DNA of 64,000 nt from Imbroritus primus (GCA_000272025.2 AKCV02000026.1:186001-250000), one strand, 5' to 3'. Counted from the first letter of the stretch, positions 1-9,477 are shown. Numbers and translations are program-made. Notes: generated by a model not told the origin, from the sequence alone.

Positions 1-241
1 CCTGGCCCGCGTTGTCCACCTCGATAACGTAGGGCGTGACGATGGACTGCGCCGAGCGCCAGACCAGCCCGCCCGCCATCAGCACGGCCAACGTGAGGCA
101 GCCAAAGGCCATGAAGCGCCAGTTCTTGGCCTGCACGCGGGCCGAGCCGATACGGTCGTCCCAGACCTGCGCGGCGGATTGGTAGGGGGTGGCAGGCTGC
201 GGCGTATCGGCGTAGCGCACCTGCGGTCTTTTGAATCGCAT
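1..241 (-). CDS. trbF: TrbF, VirB8-like conjugal transfer protein (partial, C-terminus beyond window)
   Basis: The visible 80 residues start MRFKRPQVRYADTP and contain one membrane segment (about residues 44-60, FMAFGCLTLAVLMAGGLVW) followed by VTPYVIEVD, which is typical of the start of the periplasmic TrbF/VirB8 domain. TrbF is an inner-membrane scaffold protein of the mating-pair formation type IV secretion system. The gene follows trbL with an 18-base gap, matching the usual trbL-trbF order. The reading frame is open at base 1, so the remaining two thirds of the protein are outside the window. Confidence 0.9.
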   Translation of the reverse strand, partial: MRFKRPQVRYADTPQPATPYQSAAQVWDDRIGSARVQAKNWRFMAFGCLTLAVLMAGGLVWRSAQSIVTPYVIEVDNAGQ

Positions 242-259
242 GAGGGTTCTCCTTGAAGA

Positions 260-1624
260 TCAGGAATCGGAATCACGCAGGCTTGGCCCCTGGCTGGAGC
301 TGCCGCCGTCGCCGCCGCGCAGCGTGTGGGCGGCGGTCGTGGCGGCATGGGTGAGCTGCTGCCTGCGGTGCAGGCGCTTGGCCCAAGCGGGTTGTGCGGT
401 GGATGGGGCTGTGACGGGAGATTCGCTCGCAGCCCGTGCGGCACTGTCCCCCGACGCCGATCCGGCGTCATCAGGCCGGAAGGCGGCGGCGACGCGCTCC
501 TTCATCGAGCGTGCGCCTTGGGCCACCTTCTGCCCGGCTACCTGCGCGCCAGTCTTGGCGACATTGCCCACACCGGCGGCGGCGCCCTGGAGGCCGCCAC
601 CGGCCGAAGCGGAGCCCGCCTGATAGGCCGACTTGGCGCTGCTGGCGGTCGATGCCATCGAACGGGCGCCACTGACCCCTGCTTTGGCGGCTGCGGGCGC
701 CATACGCGCTCCGGCCGCCACGGCGCCGCCGACACCCGTAGCAGCAGCGCCGACCGCAACGGCGGTTCCGGCTGCGCCGATGGCAGCACCGGCCATCGCG
801 CCCGCGCCAAGCTGCGGGCCGCCGGACACCAGCCCGGTCGCAATGCCCGGCCCGAAGATGCCCAGGGCCAGCATGGACAGCGAGACCAGCATGATGACCA
901 GCGCCCGGTCGATCGAAGGCTCCGAACCTGCCGGGATGTTGAACTCGGAGAACAGCCCCGAGCCGATACCGACGATGACGGCCAGTACCAGCACCTTGAT
1001 GCCCGACGACACCACGTTGCCCAAGACCTTCTCGGCCAGGAATGCCGTCTTGTTCCAGAGGGCGAACGGCACCAGCACGAAGCCCGCCAGCGTGGTCAGC
1101 TTGAACTCGATCAGCGTCACGAAAAGCTGCACCGCCAGCACGAAGAAGCTGACGATGACCACCATCCATGCGAAGAACAGCACGACGATGGGCATGATGT
1201 GAATGAACACCTCGGGGAAGCCCGCCATCTCCTTGATCTGCTCAAGAATGGGCGCCCCGGCGTCGATGCCCACTTTGGCGAGCCGTCCCGGCTGCAAGAA
1301 GTTACCCATGCTCAGGGTCGAGCCGCTGGCCGTCAGGCCCAGCCCGGCGAACGAGCGGAACACGATGCTCGCCAAGGTGTTGAAGTTGCCGATGATGTAG
1401 GCGAAGGCACCGACGTACAGCACCTTGCGGATCAGCTTGGCGATCACGTCCTCGCCCTGGCCGCTGGCATGGCTCATGGCCCAGAACAGCCCGGCGAGCG
1501 TCATGTCGATGACGATCAGCGTGGCTGTGAGGAACGCCACCTCCCCGTGCAGCAGGCCGAAGCCCGAGTCGATGTAGCGCGAGAACACATCGAGGAAGCG
1601 ATCAATGATCGAAATGTCATTCAT
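260..1624 (-). CDS. trbL: TrbL, VirB6-like polytopic membrane protein of the conjugation channel
   Basis: The 454-residue product has a hydrophobic N-terminal half with several membrane segments (around residues 28-50, 70-95, 145-185 and 205-265). The tail is low-complexity, rich in Ala, Gly and Ser (from about residue 270). This layout is typical of TrbL/VirB6, the inner-membrane channel component of the type IV secretion system. Its start codon overlaps the stop of the upstream lipoprotein gene by four bases, so translation is probably coupled. The disordered tail is longer and more repetitive than the membrane core and is expected to vary between elements. Confidence 0.93.
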   Translation of the reverse strand: MNDISIIDRFLDVFSRYIDSGFGLLHGEVAFLTATLIVIDMTLAGLFWAMSHASGQGEDVIAKLIRKVLYVGAFAYIIGNFNTLASIVFRSFAGLGLTASGSTLSMGNFLQPGRLAKVGIDAGAPILEQIKEMAGFPEVFIHIMPIVVLFFAWMVVIVSFFVLAVQLFVTLIEFKLTTLAGFVLVPFALWNKTAFLAEKVLGNVVSSGIKVLVLAVIVGIGSGLFSEFNIPAGSEPSIDRALVIMLVSLSMLALGIFGPGIATGLVSGGPQLGAGAMAGAAIGAAGTAVAVGAAATGVGGAVAAGARMAPAAAKAGVSGARSMASTASSAKSAYQAGSASAGGGLQGAAAGVGNVAKTGAQVAGQKVAQGARSMKERVAAAFRPDDAGSASGDSAARAASESPVTAPSTAQPAWAKRLHRRQQLTHAATTAAHTLRGGDGGSSSQGPSLRDSDS

Positions 1625-1944
1625 GGCGAGTCCTCCTGCCCCGGCAAGGCCGCTGCCACCGCCTCGCCGTCTTCGGTGGGTTCATCGAAGCTGGCCGGAA
1701 TCGGCGGCAATTCGGCCAGCGTCCGGTACTCATCAGGCCCGGCCTTGCCGGAGAAAAAGCGGCGCAGGTCGGCCTTGACCACCTGCGCGCATAACGCGCC
1801 GTCGAGCTGACCCGCGCGGCATTGCTCCTTGAGCAAGCGCAGCCGCGCCGGATGGGCCGAGAGTGCATCGACCGAAGGCACCTCCTGCTGGCCGCAACCG
1901 GCCAGCAAGAGCACGAGACCGCAGAAAGCAGGCGCGCGGGTCAT
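1621..1944 (-). CDS. trbK: Small lipoprotein in the trbK position (entry-exclusion type)
   Basis: The product is about 107 residues. It has a signal peptide and a lipobox-like sequence (LVLLLAGC) close to the N-terminus, followed by a polar domain with two further cysteines (EQC, ALC). The start at 1944 is preferred over an upstream ATG at 1959, because the latter overlaps the trbJ stop and would extend the signal peptide. The gene lies between trbJ and trbL, the place of trbK, whose IncP homologue is an entry-exclusion lipoprotein that blocks uptake of a second copy of the element. The motif LRRFFSGKAGP near residue 60 resembles the tail motif of the lipoprotein at 9478-9750. The function is inferred from position and lipoprotein character. 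Confidence 0.75.
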   Translation of the reverse strand: MTRAPAFCGLVLLLAGCGQQEVPSVDALSAHPARLRLLKEQCRAGQLDGALCAQVVKADLRRFFSGKAGPDEYRTLAELPPIPASFDEPTEDGEAVAAALPGQEDSP

Positions 1945-1955
1945 GGCAACACCTG

Positions 1956-2681
1956 TCACCGGCCGTAGAAATCGACGGTCTGCGGCGTGTACGGCGTACC
2001 TTCACCCAGGAAACGCCGGTTCACCTCGCGGCCTCGCTCCACGGCGGCAGCCTGCCGCGCCAACTCCAGCGACGCGGCGCGATCCTGGGTGATGCTCAGG
2101 CGTTGCGTTTGGATGGACTGCTTGGCCTGCAAAGCCAGAAGCTGATTGGTGGCTTGCATGGCCTGCAAGGCGCCCACGGCCGATTGGCTCTTGCCCACGA
2201 GGTCGGCCAGCACGCCTTCGTCGTCGCTCAGGTTCTGCGACGCCTGGGCCTGCATCTGCATGGTGGTCTGCAAGCCGTTGAGCGTGTTCTTCCAGCGCTC
2301 CTGCGCGTCGCGGTACATCTGGTTGCCGCTGACGGTGGCGGCATATTGCTCGGGATACAGGCGCTGGAACTCCCGATCCAGATTCGTCACGTCGTAGGCC
2401 AGTCCTCTGGCCTGGGCGATCAGCCGCTGTGTGGTCGCCAGATTGGCGCGCAACTGGCCGACCACGCTGGACGGCAGGCTGGCGAGGTTGCGCGCCTGGT
2501 TCATCAGCATCTGCGCTTCGTTCTGGAGCTGCTGGATCTGGTTGTTGATCTGCTCCAGCGTGCGGATCGCGGTCAGCGTGTTCTGCACGAGGTTCGTGGG
2601 GTCGATCACGACCCATTGCGCATGGGCGGTGGCGGTGCAAAGCATGGCCGCGATGGCGGCGGCGATGAGACGTTTCTTCAT
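1956..2681 (-). CDS. trbJ: TrbJ, VirB5-like periplasmic conjugation protein
   Basis: The 241-residue product has a cleavable signal peptide (MKKRLIAAAIAAMLCTATAHA) and a long, heptad-like Gln/Asn/Ala-rich helical body, as expected for TrbJ, the VirB5-type minor pilus component. Its start overlaps the end of trbE by four bases. The last 25 residues contain NRRFLGEGTPYTP, nearly the same as the C-terminal tail of the lipoprotein encoded at 9478-9750 (NRRFLGDGKVPYTP). That shared tail is unexpected between two otherwise different proteins. Confidence 0.93.
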   Translation of the reverse strand: MKKRLIAAAIAAMLCTATAHAQWVVIDPTNLVQNTLTAIRTLEQINNQIQQLQNEAQMLMNQARNLASLPSSVVGQLRANLATTQRLIAQARGLAYDVTNLDREFQRLYPEQYAATVSGNQMYRDAQERWKNTLNGLQTTMQMQAQASQNLSDDEGVLADLVGKSQSAVGALQAMQATNQLLALQAKQSIQTQRLSITQDRAASLELARQAAAVERGREVNRRFLGEGTPYTPQTVDFYGR

Positions 2682-5131
2682 GGCTGGTTCTCCAGGGGTT
2701 GGTCAGCGAGGGAACCCGGCGCGAGGCCGGGGAACGAGGGCAGCAGGTCGGCCGCCCAATCGAGGCCGCGATGGCGCAGCCAGGCGCCCGCGAAGCCGGG
2801 CACGCCGGCGTCGGCCAGCACCGCGTCCATGTCGCGCTGGTCTTGCGGCGTGGACGCGCCCGCGAAGGCCAGCGCCGCCGGCCCCAGGTCGAGGTCGAAC
2901 AGGCGATTGCCGAGGCGCGATTGGTAGTAGTAGTCGCGCTTGGGCTGCGCGGTGGCGACGATCTCGATCTGCCGCCTGTTGAGGCCGAAGCCCTCGTAGA
3001 TCGTGCGAATCTGCGGCTCGGTGGCCTGCGGGTTCGGCAGGAAGATGCGACTCGCGCAGCTCTCGATGATCGCGGGCGCGATGCTCGAATCCTTGATGTC
3101 GGCAAGGCTCTGCGTGGCGAAGATGACGCTGACGTTCTTTTTCCTGAGCGTCTTGAGCCACTGGCGGATACGCGCGGCAAACACCGGGTCATCGAGGAAC
3201 AGCCACGCTTCATCGAGGATCAGCAGCGTGGGCGCCCCGTCGAAGCGTTCATCGAAGCGTGCAAAGAGGTAATGCAGCACCGCCATGACGGCGGCCTTGC
3301 TGTGCATCAGCTCCTCCATCTCGAAGCACTGCACGTCGGCCATGCCGAGCCGGTCATGGTCGGCGTCCAGCAGCTTGCCGTGGGCACCGCCCAGCACATA
3401 AGGCGACAACGCCTGCCGCAGCGTGTTCGATTGCAGCAGCACGGACAGCCCCGTCATCGTGCGCTGCTCCACCGGCGCACCGGCGAGGCTGCCGAGCGCC
3501 GACCAGATGGCGGCCTTCTCTTCGGGGCCGACGACCACGCCCTCATGCCGCAAGCGGCCTTCGATCCACTCTGCCACCCAGGTGCGGTAGCCCTCGCGGT
3601 CGATACGAGCCAAGGGCTGGAAAGCGATTTCGCCATCCATCCCGAGGTCGTAGTGCTCGCCGCCCAGGCCCAGGATGGTGGCGCGCATCGAGCGGCCCAT
3701 GTCGAAGGCGAAGATGCGCGAGCCGCGATAGCGACGGAATTGCATCGCCAGGGTGGCGAGCAAGACCGACTTGCCCATGCCGGTCGGGCCTGCGACCAAC
3801 GTGTGGCCCACGTCGCCGATGTGCGTCACCAGCCGGAACGGCGTGGCGCCATCGGTGCGCGTGACGATCAGCGGCGGGCCGTCAAGATGGGCATTGCGTT
3901 CGGGGCCGGCCCATACCGCCGACACCGGCATCATGTGCGCCAGGTTCAGCGTCGAGACGATGGGCTGGCGCACATTGGCGTAGGCATTGCCGGGGAGCGA
4001 GGACAGCCACGCATCCACGGCGTTCAAGGTTTCAGGGATCGTCACGAACCCGCGCCCTTGGATGGCCCGCTCCACCATCCGCAACTTCTCGTCGGCCACG
4101 GCCGGGTCGGCATCGAGCACTGTAACCGTGGCGGTGAGATAGCCGAAGGCGACTTGATCGCTGCCCAGCTCCTGCAAGGCGGCATCGGCGTCGGTGGCCT
4201 TGTTGCTCGCGTCGGTATCGACCAGCGGGCTTTCTTGCTGTAAGATCGTTTCGCGCAGCAGCGCGATGACGTTCTTCCTTTTCGCAAACCACTGGCGACG
4301 CAGGCGGACGAGTTCCTTTTCCGCTTCGGCTTTGTCGAGGCACAGGAACCGGGTTGACCAGCGATAGGCAAATCCAAGCCGGTTGAGGTCGTCCAGAATC
4401 CCCGGCCAGGTCGAGGGCGGAAATCCCCGCACCGACACCACGCGCAGGTGCCGGTCGCCCAGCATGGGCGCCAAGCCACCGACAAGTGCGGAGTCGGTCA
4501 GCAGCGCGTCGATGTGGAACGGCACTTCGGGCACGCCGACGCGGTAGCGCCGCGTCGAAATGGTGGCGTGCAGGTAGGTCAGCGTCTGGCTGTCATCCAG
4601 CCAGGCGATTTCCGGCATCACGCCGTCGAGCAGGTCAAAGATGCGATCCGTTTCTGCGGCGAAAGCTTGCAGCCGCTCGCGCCAGTCCACGCCGTCGGTA
4701 GGCCGGTTCTCGTACAGCATCCCCGCCGCGCGGGCGTGCGATTCCTCGGGCGGCAGGTACACCAGCGTCAGGTGATAGCCGCTCTCGAAGTGATTGCCCG
4801 AGTCCTCGAATGTGGCCCGGCGTTCCTCGTCCCCCAGCCACGACAGCGGCTCGGGGAACGCCGAGTGCGGATAGTCGGCGGCGGCGCGGCGCTCGGCCTC
4901 GATGAACAGTGCCCAGCCCGAACCCAGGCGGCGCAGCGCGTTGTTCAAGCGCGCCGACGTGGCGATCAACTCGCCTTGCGTCGCGCTGTCGAGGTCAGGC
5001 CCGCGAAACCGGGCCGTGCGCTGGAAACTGCCGTCCTTGTTCAAGACGACGCCCGGTGCGATCAGCCCGGCCCAGGGCAACCAGTCAGCCAGCAAGGCCG
5101 GGCGCTGGCGATATTCGGCAAGGTTCAGCAT
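2678..5131 (-). CDS. trbE: TrbE, VirB4-family ATPase of the conjugation system
   Basis: The 817-residue protein carries a Walker A motif GPTGMGKS at residues 448-455 and a Walker B region LLILDEAWLF in the C-terminal third, the pattern of VirB4/TrbE ATPases that power assembly of the type IV secretion machinery. The start MLNLAEYRQRPALLADW at 5131 was chosen because it gives the family N-terminus. Upstream in-frame codons would run back across trbD. It overlaps trbJ by four bases and follows trbD by about ten bases, so it belongs to one coupled operon. Confidence 0.96.
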   Translation of the reverse strand: MLNLAEYRQRPALLADWLPWAGLIAPGVVLNKDGSFQRTARFRGPDLDSATQGELIATSARLNNALRRLGSGWALFIEAERRAAADYPHSAFPEPLSWLGDEERRATFEDSGNHFESGYHLTLVYLPPEESHARAAGMLYENRPTDGVDWRERLQAFAAETDRIFDLLDGVMPEIAWLDDSQTLTYLHATISTRRYRVGVPEVPFHIDALLTDSALVGGLAPMLGDRHLRVVSVRGFPPSTWPGILDDLNRLGFAYRWSTRFLCLDKAEAEKELVRLRRQWFAKRKNVIALLRETILQQESPLVDTDASNKATDADAALQELGSDQVAFGYLTATVTVLDADPAVADEKLRMVERAIQGRGFVTIPETLNAVDAWLSSLPGNAYANVRQPIVSTLNLAHMMPVSAVWAGPERNAHLDGPPLIVTRTDGATPFRLVTHIGDVGHTLVAGPTGMGKSVLLATLAMQFRRYRGSRIFAFDMGRSMRATILGLGGEHYDLGMDGEIAFQPLARIDREGYRTWVAEWIEGRLRHEGVVVGPEEKAAIWSALGSLAGAPVEQRTMTGLSVLLQSNTLRQALSPYVLGGAHGKLLDADHDRLGMADVQCFEMEELMHSKAAVMAVLHYLFARFDERFDGAPTLLILDEAWLFLDDPVFAARIRQWLKTLRKKNVSVIFATQSLADIKDSSIAPAIIESCASRIFLPNPQATEPQIRTIYEGFGLNRRQIEIVATAQPKRDYYYQSRLGNRLFDLDLGPAALAFAGASTPQDQRDMDAVLADAGVPGFAGAWLRHRGLDWAADLLPSFPGLAPGSLADQPLENQP

Positions 5132-5141
5132 GGCATTCCCC

Positions 5142-5414
5142 TCACACGTCCAGCAGCGGCCGGTGCTTGATATGGCGCGCGAACACGGCCATGAACTGCG
5201 GATCGACACGCGCACCCCAGACCGCCAGCGAATGGCCGACGATCCAGAGCACCACGCCTGGAATCCACATCTGTAAGCCCAGCCCGACAGCAGCGGCCAA
5301 GGTGCCGTTAGTGATGGCCACGGTGCGCGGCGCACCGCCCATCAGGATCGGCTCGGTCAACGACCGATGCAGCGGCACCTCGAAGCCGGGTATTCCATCG
5401 TGTGGGCCGTTCAT
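5142..5414 (-). CDS. trbD: TrbD, VirB3-like membrane protein
   Basis: The 90-residue product has the conserved N-terminus PLHRSLTEPILMGGAPR of TrbD/VirB3 proteins and one or two membrane segments around residues 33-63. VirB3 proteins assist the VirB4 ATPase and pilus assembly at the inner membrane. The gene overlaps trbC by four bases and precedes trbE, the canonical order. Confidence 0.93.
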   Translation of the reverse strand: MNGPHDGIPGFEVPLHRSLTEPILMGGAPRTVAITNGTLAAAVGLGLQMWIPGVVLWIVGHSLAVWGARVDPQFMAVFARHIKHRPLLDV

Positions 5415-5788
5415 ACGACGGCCCCACCGGAGAAGCTGAAGAACGACAGGAAGAAGCTCGAAGCGGCGAACGCGATGGACAGGCCAAACACGATCTGGAT
5501 CAGCTTGCGGAACCCGCCCGAGGTATCACCGAAGGCCAGCGCCAAGCCCGTAGCGATGATGATGATGACCGCGACGATGCGCGCCACCGGCCCCTGGATG
5601 GATTCGAGGATGGATTGCAGCGGCCCTTCCCAGGGCATCGAGGAACCGGCGGCCTGCGCAGTACCTGCGAGCAGCAGCATGAAGGCAGCGAGCATCAAGC
5701 CCTGCATGGCCGGGCGAGCCAGGCCATCCAGCCGTGCGGGCCGAGGAAGCGGATTTGCGGAAATACGGAAAGCATCAGCGTGCGTCAT
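5411..5788 (-). CDS. trbC: TrbC, VirB2-like prepilin
   Basis: The 125-residue product has a long N-terminal leader ending in AGTAQAA (around residue 47). After the leader come two hydrophobic helices (residues about 70-87 and 98-118), the form of VirB2/TrbC pilin precursors. In related IncP systems the pilin is cleaved and cyclised by TraF, and a traF gene is present at 26605-27201 in this element. It overlaps trbB and trbD by four bases each. Confidence 0.92.
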   Translation of the reverse strand: MTHADAFRISANPLPRPARLDGLARPAMQGLMLAAFMLLLAGTAQAAGSSMPWEGPLQSILESIQGPVARIVAVIIIIATGLALAFGDTSGGFRKLIQIVFGLSIAFAASSFFLSFFSFSGGAVV

Positions 5789-6822
5789 GGAAGTTCTCCA
5801 GAGTGGTCAGGGGACGGGGAGGAAAGGTCGGACTGCGACAGCAGCTCCGGGAATGGAGCCTCCAGCGCATCCGCCAGGTGGTAGCCCACGCCATCGAAGC
5901 CGATGACGCGGACGATGCTCTCGATGCGGCGCTTGCGCCCGCGCCCAGCGATGTGGATGACCACATTGACCGCTTCCGCGATCAGCGCACGGGGCGGGTT
6001 CACCGCCACTTCGAGGATCAGTTGCTCCAAACGCAGCAGCGCGCCCAGCGCGGAGCCGGCATGGATCGTGGCAATGCCGCCCGGATGGCCTGTACCCCAC
6101 ACCTTGATGAGATCCAGCGCTTCGGCGCCGCGTACCTCGCCGACGACGACGCGATCCGGGCGCAGGCGCATGGACGAGCGCACCAGCTCGGTCATCGACA
6201 CCACGCCTGCGCGCGTGCGCAGCGGTACGTGGTCGCAGGCCGCGCATTGCTGCAGCTCCACCGTGTCTTCAAGCACCAGCACGCGGTCGCCAGTGGCGGC
6301 GATCTCGGCGAGCAAGGCATTGGCGAGCGTGGTCTTGCCCGTGCTGGTGCCACCGGCAATCAGGATGTTCTGGCGCTCGCGCACGGCGCGCACCAGCAAG
6401 CCCGCCTGCGCGGCGGTCATCATTTCGTCCTCGATGTAGCGCGACAGCGGGATCACGCCAAAGGCGCGCTTGCGCAAAGCGAAGGCCGGCCCCGGCGCAG
6501 CGGGCGGCAGGATGCCCTCGAAGCGCTCGCCCGTCTCGGGCAGCTCCGCCGTCAGGAGCGGCTGGCCGCGATGCACCTCGGCGCCGACGTGGGCCGCGAC
6601 CAGCCGGATGATTCGTTCGCCGTCGGCCTCGGACAGCTCCACACCCATCGGCGCGCGGCCCGACGAAAGCCGGTCGATCCACAAGGTGCGATCCGGGTTC
6701 AGCATGACTTCCACTACGTCGGGGTCTTCCAGCGCGGCGGCGATCAGTGGCCCCATCGCCGTGCGCAGCATCTGGATGCGGCGATCCAGTGAAACGGCGG
6801 TGAAGGAAGGAACGGCGCTCAT
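5785..6822 (-). CDS. trbB: TrbB, VirB11-family hexameric ATPase
   Basis: The 345-residue protein contains GGTSTGKTT at residues 157-165 (Walker A), an Asp box VLVLEDTVELQ, and the HPGGIATIHAGSA region (Walker B/His box) that is diagnostic of VirB11/TrbB secretion ATPases. These act at the cytoplasmic face of the transfer channel. The gene overlaps the upstream RHH regulator and downstream trbC by four bases each. Confidence 0.96.
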   Translation of the reverse strand: MSAVPSFTAVSLDRRIQMLRTAMGPLIAAALEDPDVVEVMLNPDRTLWIDRLSSGRAPMGVELSEADGERIIRLVAAHVGAEVHRGQPLLTAELPETGERFEGILPPAAPGPAFALRKRAFGVIPLSRYIEDEMMTAAQAGLLVRAVRERQNILIAGGTSTGKTTLANALLAEIAATGDRVLVLEDTVELQQCAACDHVPLRTRAGVVSMTELVRSSMRLRPDRVVVGEVRGAEALDLIKVWGTGHPGGIATIHAGSALGALLRLEQLILEVAVNPPRALIAEAVNVVIHIAGRGRKRRIESIVRVIGFDGVGYHLADALEAPFPELLSQSDLSSPSPDHSGELP

Positions 6823-7265
6823 GACGCGCGCTCCTGCGCGTCGTCCATGCGTGCCGGGTCTGGATGCAGTTCTTCCACCACGTCTCGCACCAGACTGCGA
6901 CCGCGCAGCAAATGCCGCCCGAGTTGTTCGACGAACTGCTCGAAGCGCGCCTTGCCCTGGGCGCGCGCTGCGTCCTGATGCGCTTCGGGCACGGGCGTGC
7001 TCACCGTGAGGAAGTAGCGGATGAACAGTGCCAGCGTCTCGATCTGGATGTTCTGGTCGCGCTCCATGCGTTCGGCCTGCCGCGACAGGCGATCAAGCCG
7101 CTTGGCAATGGCCGCCTCGCGCTGGTCGGCGGCATCGGGCGACAGCCACGATGCGAGCGCCGCCGCGACGATGGACGACTTGGACACGCCCTTCTTGGCG
7201 GCCAGCTCATCGAGCCGCTTGGCGTGCTCCGGCTGGATGAACACGTTGAGGCGGTGTTGGGTCAT
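6819..7265 (-). CDS. CopG-type ribbon-helix-helix protein of the trb operon
   Basis: The 148-residue product begins with a ribbon-helix-helix pattern: RLNVFIQPEHAKRLDELA followed by KGVSKSSIVAAAL. A basic helical region comes next (REAAIAKRLDRLSRQAERME). Such CopG-like proteins occupy the slot between traG and trbB in Tn4371-like elements and are presumed to autoregulate the transfer operon. Start and stop codons overlap the neighbouring genes by four bases. Target DNA is not known. Confidence 0.85.
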   Translation of the reverse strand: MTQHRLNVFIQPEHAKRLDELAAKKGVSKSSIVAAALASWLSPDAADQREAAIAKRLDRLSRQAERMERDQNIQIETLALFIRYFLTVSTPVPEAHQDAARAQGKARFEQFVEQLGRHLLRGRSLVRDVVEELHPDPARMDDAQERAS

Positions 7266-9262
7266 AGGTCGATTCCGTCATCAGGGTCGAGGGATGCCAG
7301 CCGGGCCGTGCGTTGCAGGGCAGGGTCGAGCTGGCGAGGAAGGGGAAGCGGCAGGTCGTCGTCATCGAGCAACCCAAGGTCGGCCGCAGGCGCGGCCAGC
7401 TCGGGGTCGTAGGCGGCGATTTCGGAGAGTTCGGGCTGGCGACGCGGGCCGCCGTCATCGGCGCTGCCAAGGTCGCCAACGGTCTCCGCGACGAGAGGTG
7501 CCGGCACCGCAGGAATTGCCAGCCCGCTCCAGTCATCGGCGCGGGCCGGCGGCGCGTCGGCGTACTGCCCGTCCGCCAGCGTGGGCGGCGGCAGCACGCG
7601 GCGCTTGAAATTGGCGTCCGCGTAGTAGCGCAGCTTCTTCGCCTTGATGGGCGCCACGCTGGACACCATTACCACGGCCTCATCAGGCGGAAGCTGCATG
7701 ACTTCGCCCGGCGTCAGCAGCGGACGCGCGGTTTCCTGGCGCGACACCATGAGGTGGCCCAGCCACGGCGCGAGCCGGTGGCCCGCGTAGTTGCGCTGCG
7801 CGCGCAGCTCGGTGGCGGTGCCCAGCGTCTCGGAGATCCGTTTGGCGGTGCGCTCGTCGTTCGTGGCGAACGTCACGCGCACATGGCAGTTGTCGAGGAT
7901 GGAGTGGTTTTGCCCATACGCCTTGTCGATCTGGTTGAGCGACTGCGCGATGAGGAAGCTGCGGATGCCATAGCCCGCCATGAAGGCCAGCGCCGTCTCG
8001 AAGAAGTCCAGGCGCCCCAGCGCAGGGAACTCATCGAGCATCAGCAGCAGCTTGTGGCGGCGCTCGATGCCATCGGAGCCATCGAGCGACTCGGTGAGGC
8101 GCCGCCCGATCTGGTTGAGGATCAGGCGAATGAGCGGCTTCGTCCGCGATATGTCCGAAGGCGGCACCACCAGATACAGCGATACCGGATGCTCGGCCGC
8201 GATCAGGTCGGCGATGCGCCAATCGCACCGCGACGTGACTTGGGCCACCGTGGGATCGCGGTACAGGCCGAGGAACGACATGGCGGTGCTCAACACGCCG
8301 GAACGCTCGTTGTCCGATTTGTTGAGCACTTCGCGCGCAGCCGAGGCCACCACCGGATGAGGCCCATCGCCGAGGTGCGGCGTGGTCATCATCCGGTGCA
8401 GCGTCAACTCGAAGGGGCTGGCCGGGTCGGAGAGGAAGTTGGCGACGCCGCGCAGCGTCTTGTCTTCGCCCGCGTAGAGCACATGCAGGATGGCCCCGAC
8501 CAGCAGCGCGTGCGAAGTCTTTTCCCAGTGATTGCGCTTCTCCAGCGCACCTTCGGGATCAACCAGAATGTCCGCGATGTTCTGCACGTCGCGCACCTCA
8601 TGCGCGCCGTGTCGTACCTCCAGCAGCGGGTTGTAGGCCGCTGACTTCGCATCGGTGGGGTTGAACAGCAGGCAATGCGAGAAGCGCGAGCGCCAACCGG
8701 CGGTGATCTGCCAGTTCTCGCCTTTGATGTCGTGGATGACGGCGGATGCAGGCCAGGAAAGCAGCGTCGGCACCACGAGGCCCACGCCCTTGCCCGAGCG
8801 CGTAGGCGCGAAGGTCAGGACGTGTTCCGGGCCTTCATGCCGCAGGTACTGTTGGCGATGCAGGCCGAGGAACACGCCCGCAGGGTGGTCAAGGCCCGCC
8901 TTGTGAATGTCCTCCACATTGGCCCAGCGGGCCGAGCCATAGGTCGTGACCAGGCGCGACTGGCGCGAGCGCCAGATCGACATGCCGATGGCGACCACAA
9001 CCGCCAGTAGGCCACTGCCGCCCGCGATGGCGCCGCCGGTATCGAACACGCGCGGCGCGTAGGCATCGAAGAAGAACCACCACTCGAACAACCGCCACGG
9101 GTGATAGACCGGTGTGTCCAGGAAATCGAACCACGGCGAGCCCAGGCGTAGTTGGTAGCCCAGGGCCGCCGCTGTCCATTGCGTGGCGCTCCACACCCCA
9201 GCGATCACGATGCCGAACACCACGGCAATCTGACCGAACAGCACGTTCGTTCCCTGCATCAT
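7262..9262 (-). CDS. traG: TraG, VirD4-type coupling protein
   Basis: The 666-residue protein has two N-terminal membrane segments (about residues 8-28 and 78-97), Walker A APTRSGKG at residues 152-159 and Walker B LLMLDEFPALG. This is the form of VirD4/TraG coupling proteins, which bring the relaxase-DNA complex to the channel. The acidic C-terminal tail (GLLDDDDLPLPLPRQ) is variable in the family. Its stop overlaps the RHH gene, so it is the first gene of the trb operon. About 215 bases without a gene precede it (9263-9477). Confidence 0.96.
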   Translation of the reverse strand: MMQGTNVLFGQIAVVFGIVIAGVWSATQWTAAALGYQLRLGSPWFDFLDTPVYHPWRLFEWWFFFDAYAPRVFDTGGAIAGGSGLLAVVVAIGMSIWRSRQSRLVTTYGSARWANVEDIHKAGLDHPAGVFLGLHRQQYLRHEGPEHVLTFAPTRSGKGVGLVVPTLLSWPASAVIHDIKGENWQITAGWRSRFSHCLLFNPTDAKSAAYNPLLEVRHGAHEVRDVQNIADILVDPEGALEKRNHWEKTSHALLVGAILHVLYAGEDKTLRGVANFLSDPASPFELTLHRMMTTPHLGDGPHPVVASAAREVLNKSDNERSGVLSTAMSFLGLYRDPTVAQVTSRCDWRIADLIAAEHPVSLYLVVPPSDISRTKPLIRLILNQIGRRLTESLDGSDGIERRHKLLLMLDEFPALGRLDFFETALAFMAGYGIRSFLIAQSLNQIDKAYGQNHSILDNCHVRVTFATNDERTAKRISETLGTATELRAQRNYAGHRLAPWLGHLMVSRQETARPLLTPGEVMQLPPDEAVVMVSSVAPIKAKKLRYYADANFKRRVLPPPTLADGQYADAPPARADDWSGLAIPAVPAPLVAETVGDLGSADDGGPRRQPELSEIAAYDPELAAPAADLGLLDDDDLPLPLPRQLDPALQRTARLASLDPDDGIDL

Positions 9263-9477
9263 CCAGCCTCCGATCGCAGCACAGGCATGTGCCGCCCTCG
9301 TGAGGATCAGTGCCGCTGGGCGTGCCGGTCAAAGACCGTTATCGGCAGGGTGATGCCGCAAAAAACATGGTTTCCGGCAGGGAAGAACTGGGGCGAAAGA
9401 CCGCCACAATGAGCGCGCTGCTGCGCAGCGCGCAAAAAGGCGCAGGCACGCGCAGGTGCGTTGCGGCAAGCCGACCA
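9263..9477. promoter_or_regulatory. Leader region upstream of traG with a perfect hairpin
   Basis: This 215-base gap separates traG from the upstream lipoprotein gene. It holds a perfect inverted repeat GCGCGCTGC-TGC-GCAGCGCGC at 9413-9433. The adjacent run of A on the plus strand is a run of T that precedes the hairpin in the direction of transcription, so this is not an intrinsic terminator for the minus strand. It may be an operator or an mRNA structure controlling traG. No clear sigma70 promoter was recognised. Confidence 0.35.

Noticed and set aside
326-1810. A long plus-strand open frame (494 codons) opposite trbL.
   Set aside because: It is the antisense shadow of the Ala/Gly-rich trbL reading frame and has no ribosome-binding site or family match. 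Many similar frames exist opposite real genes here because GC is high.
9413-9433. Perfect GC hairpin next to an A-run as a terminator.
   Set aside because: The T-run would come before the hairpin on the transcribed minus strand, so it cannot work as an intrinsic terminator for traG's upstream gene.
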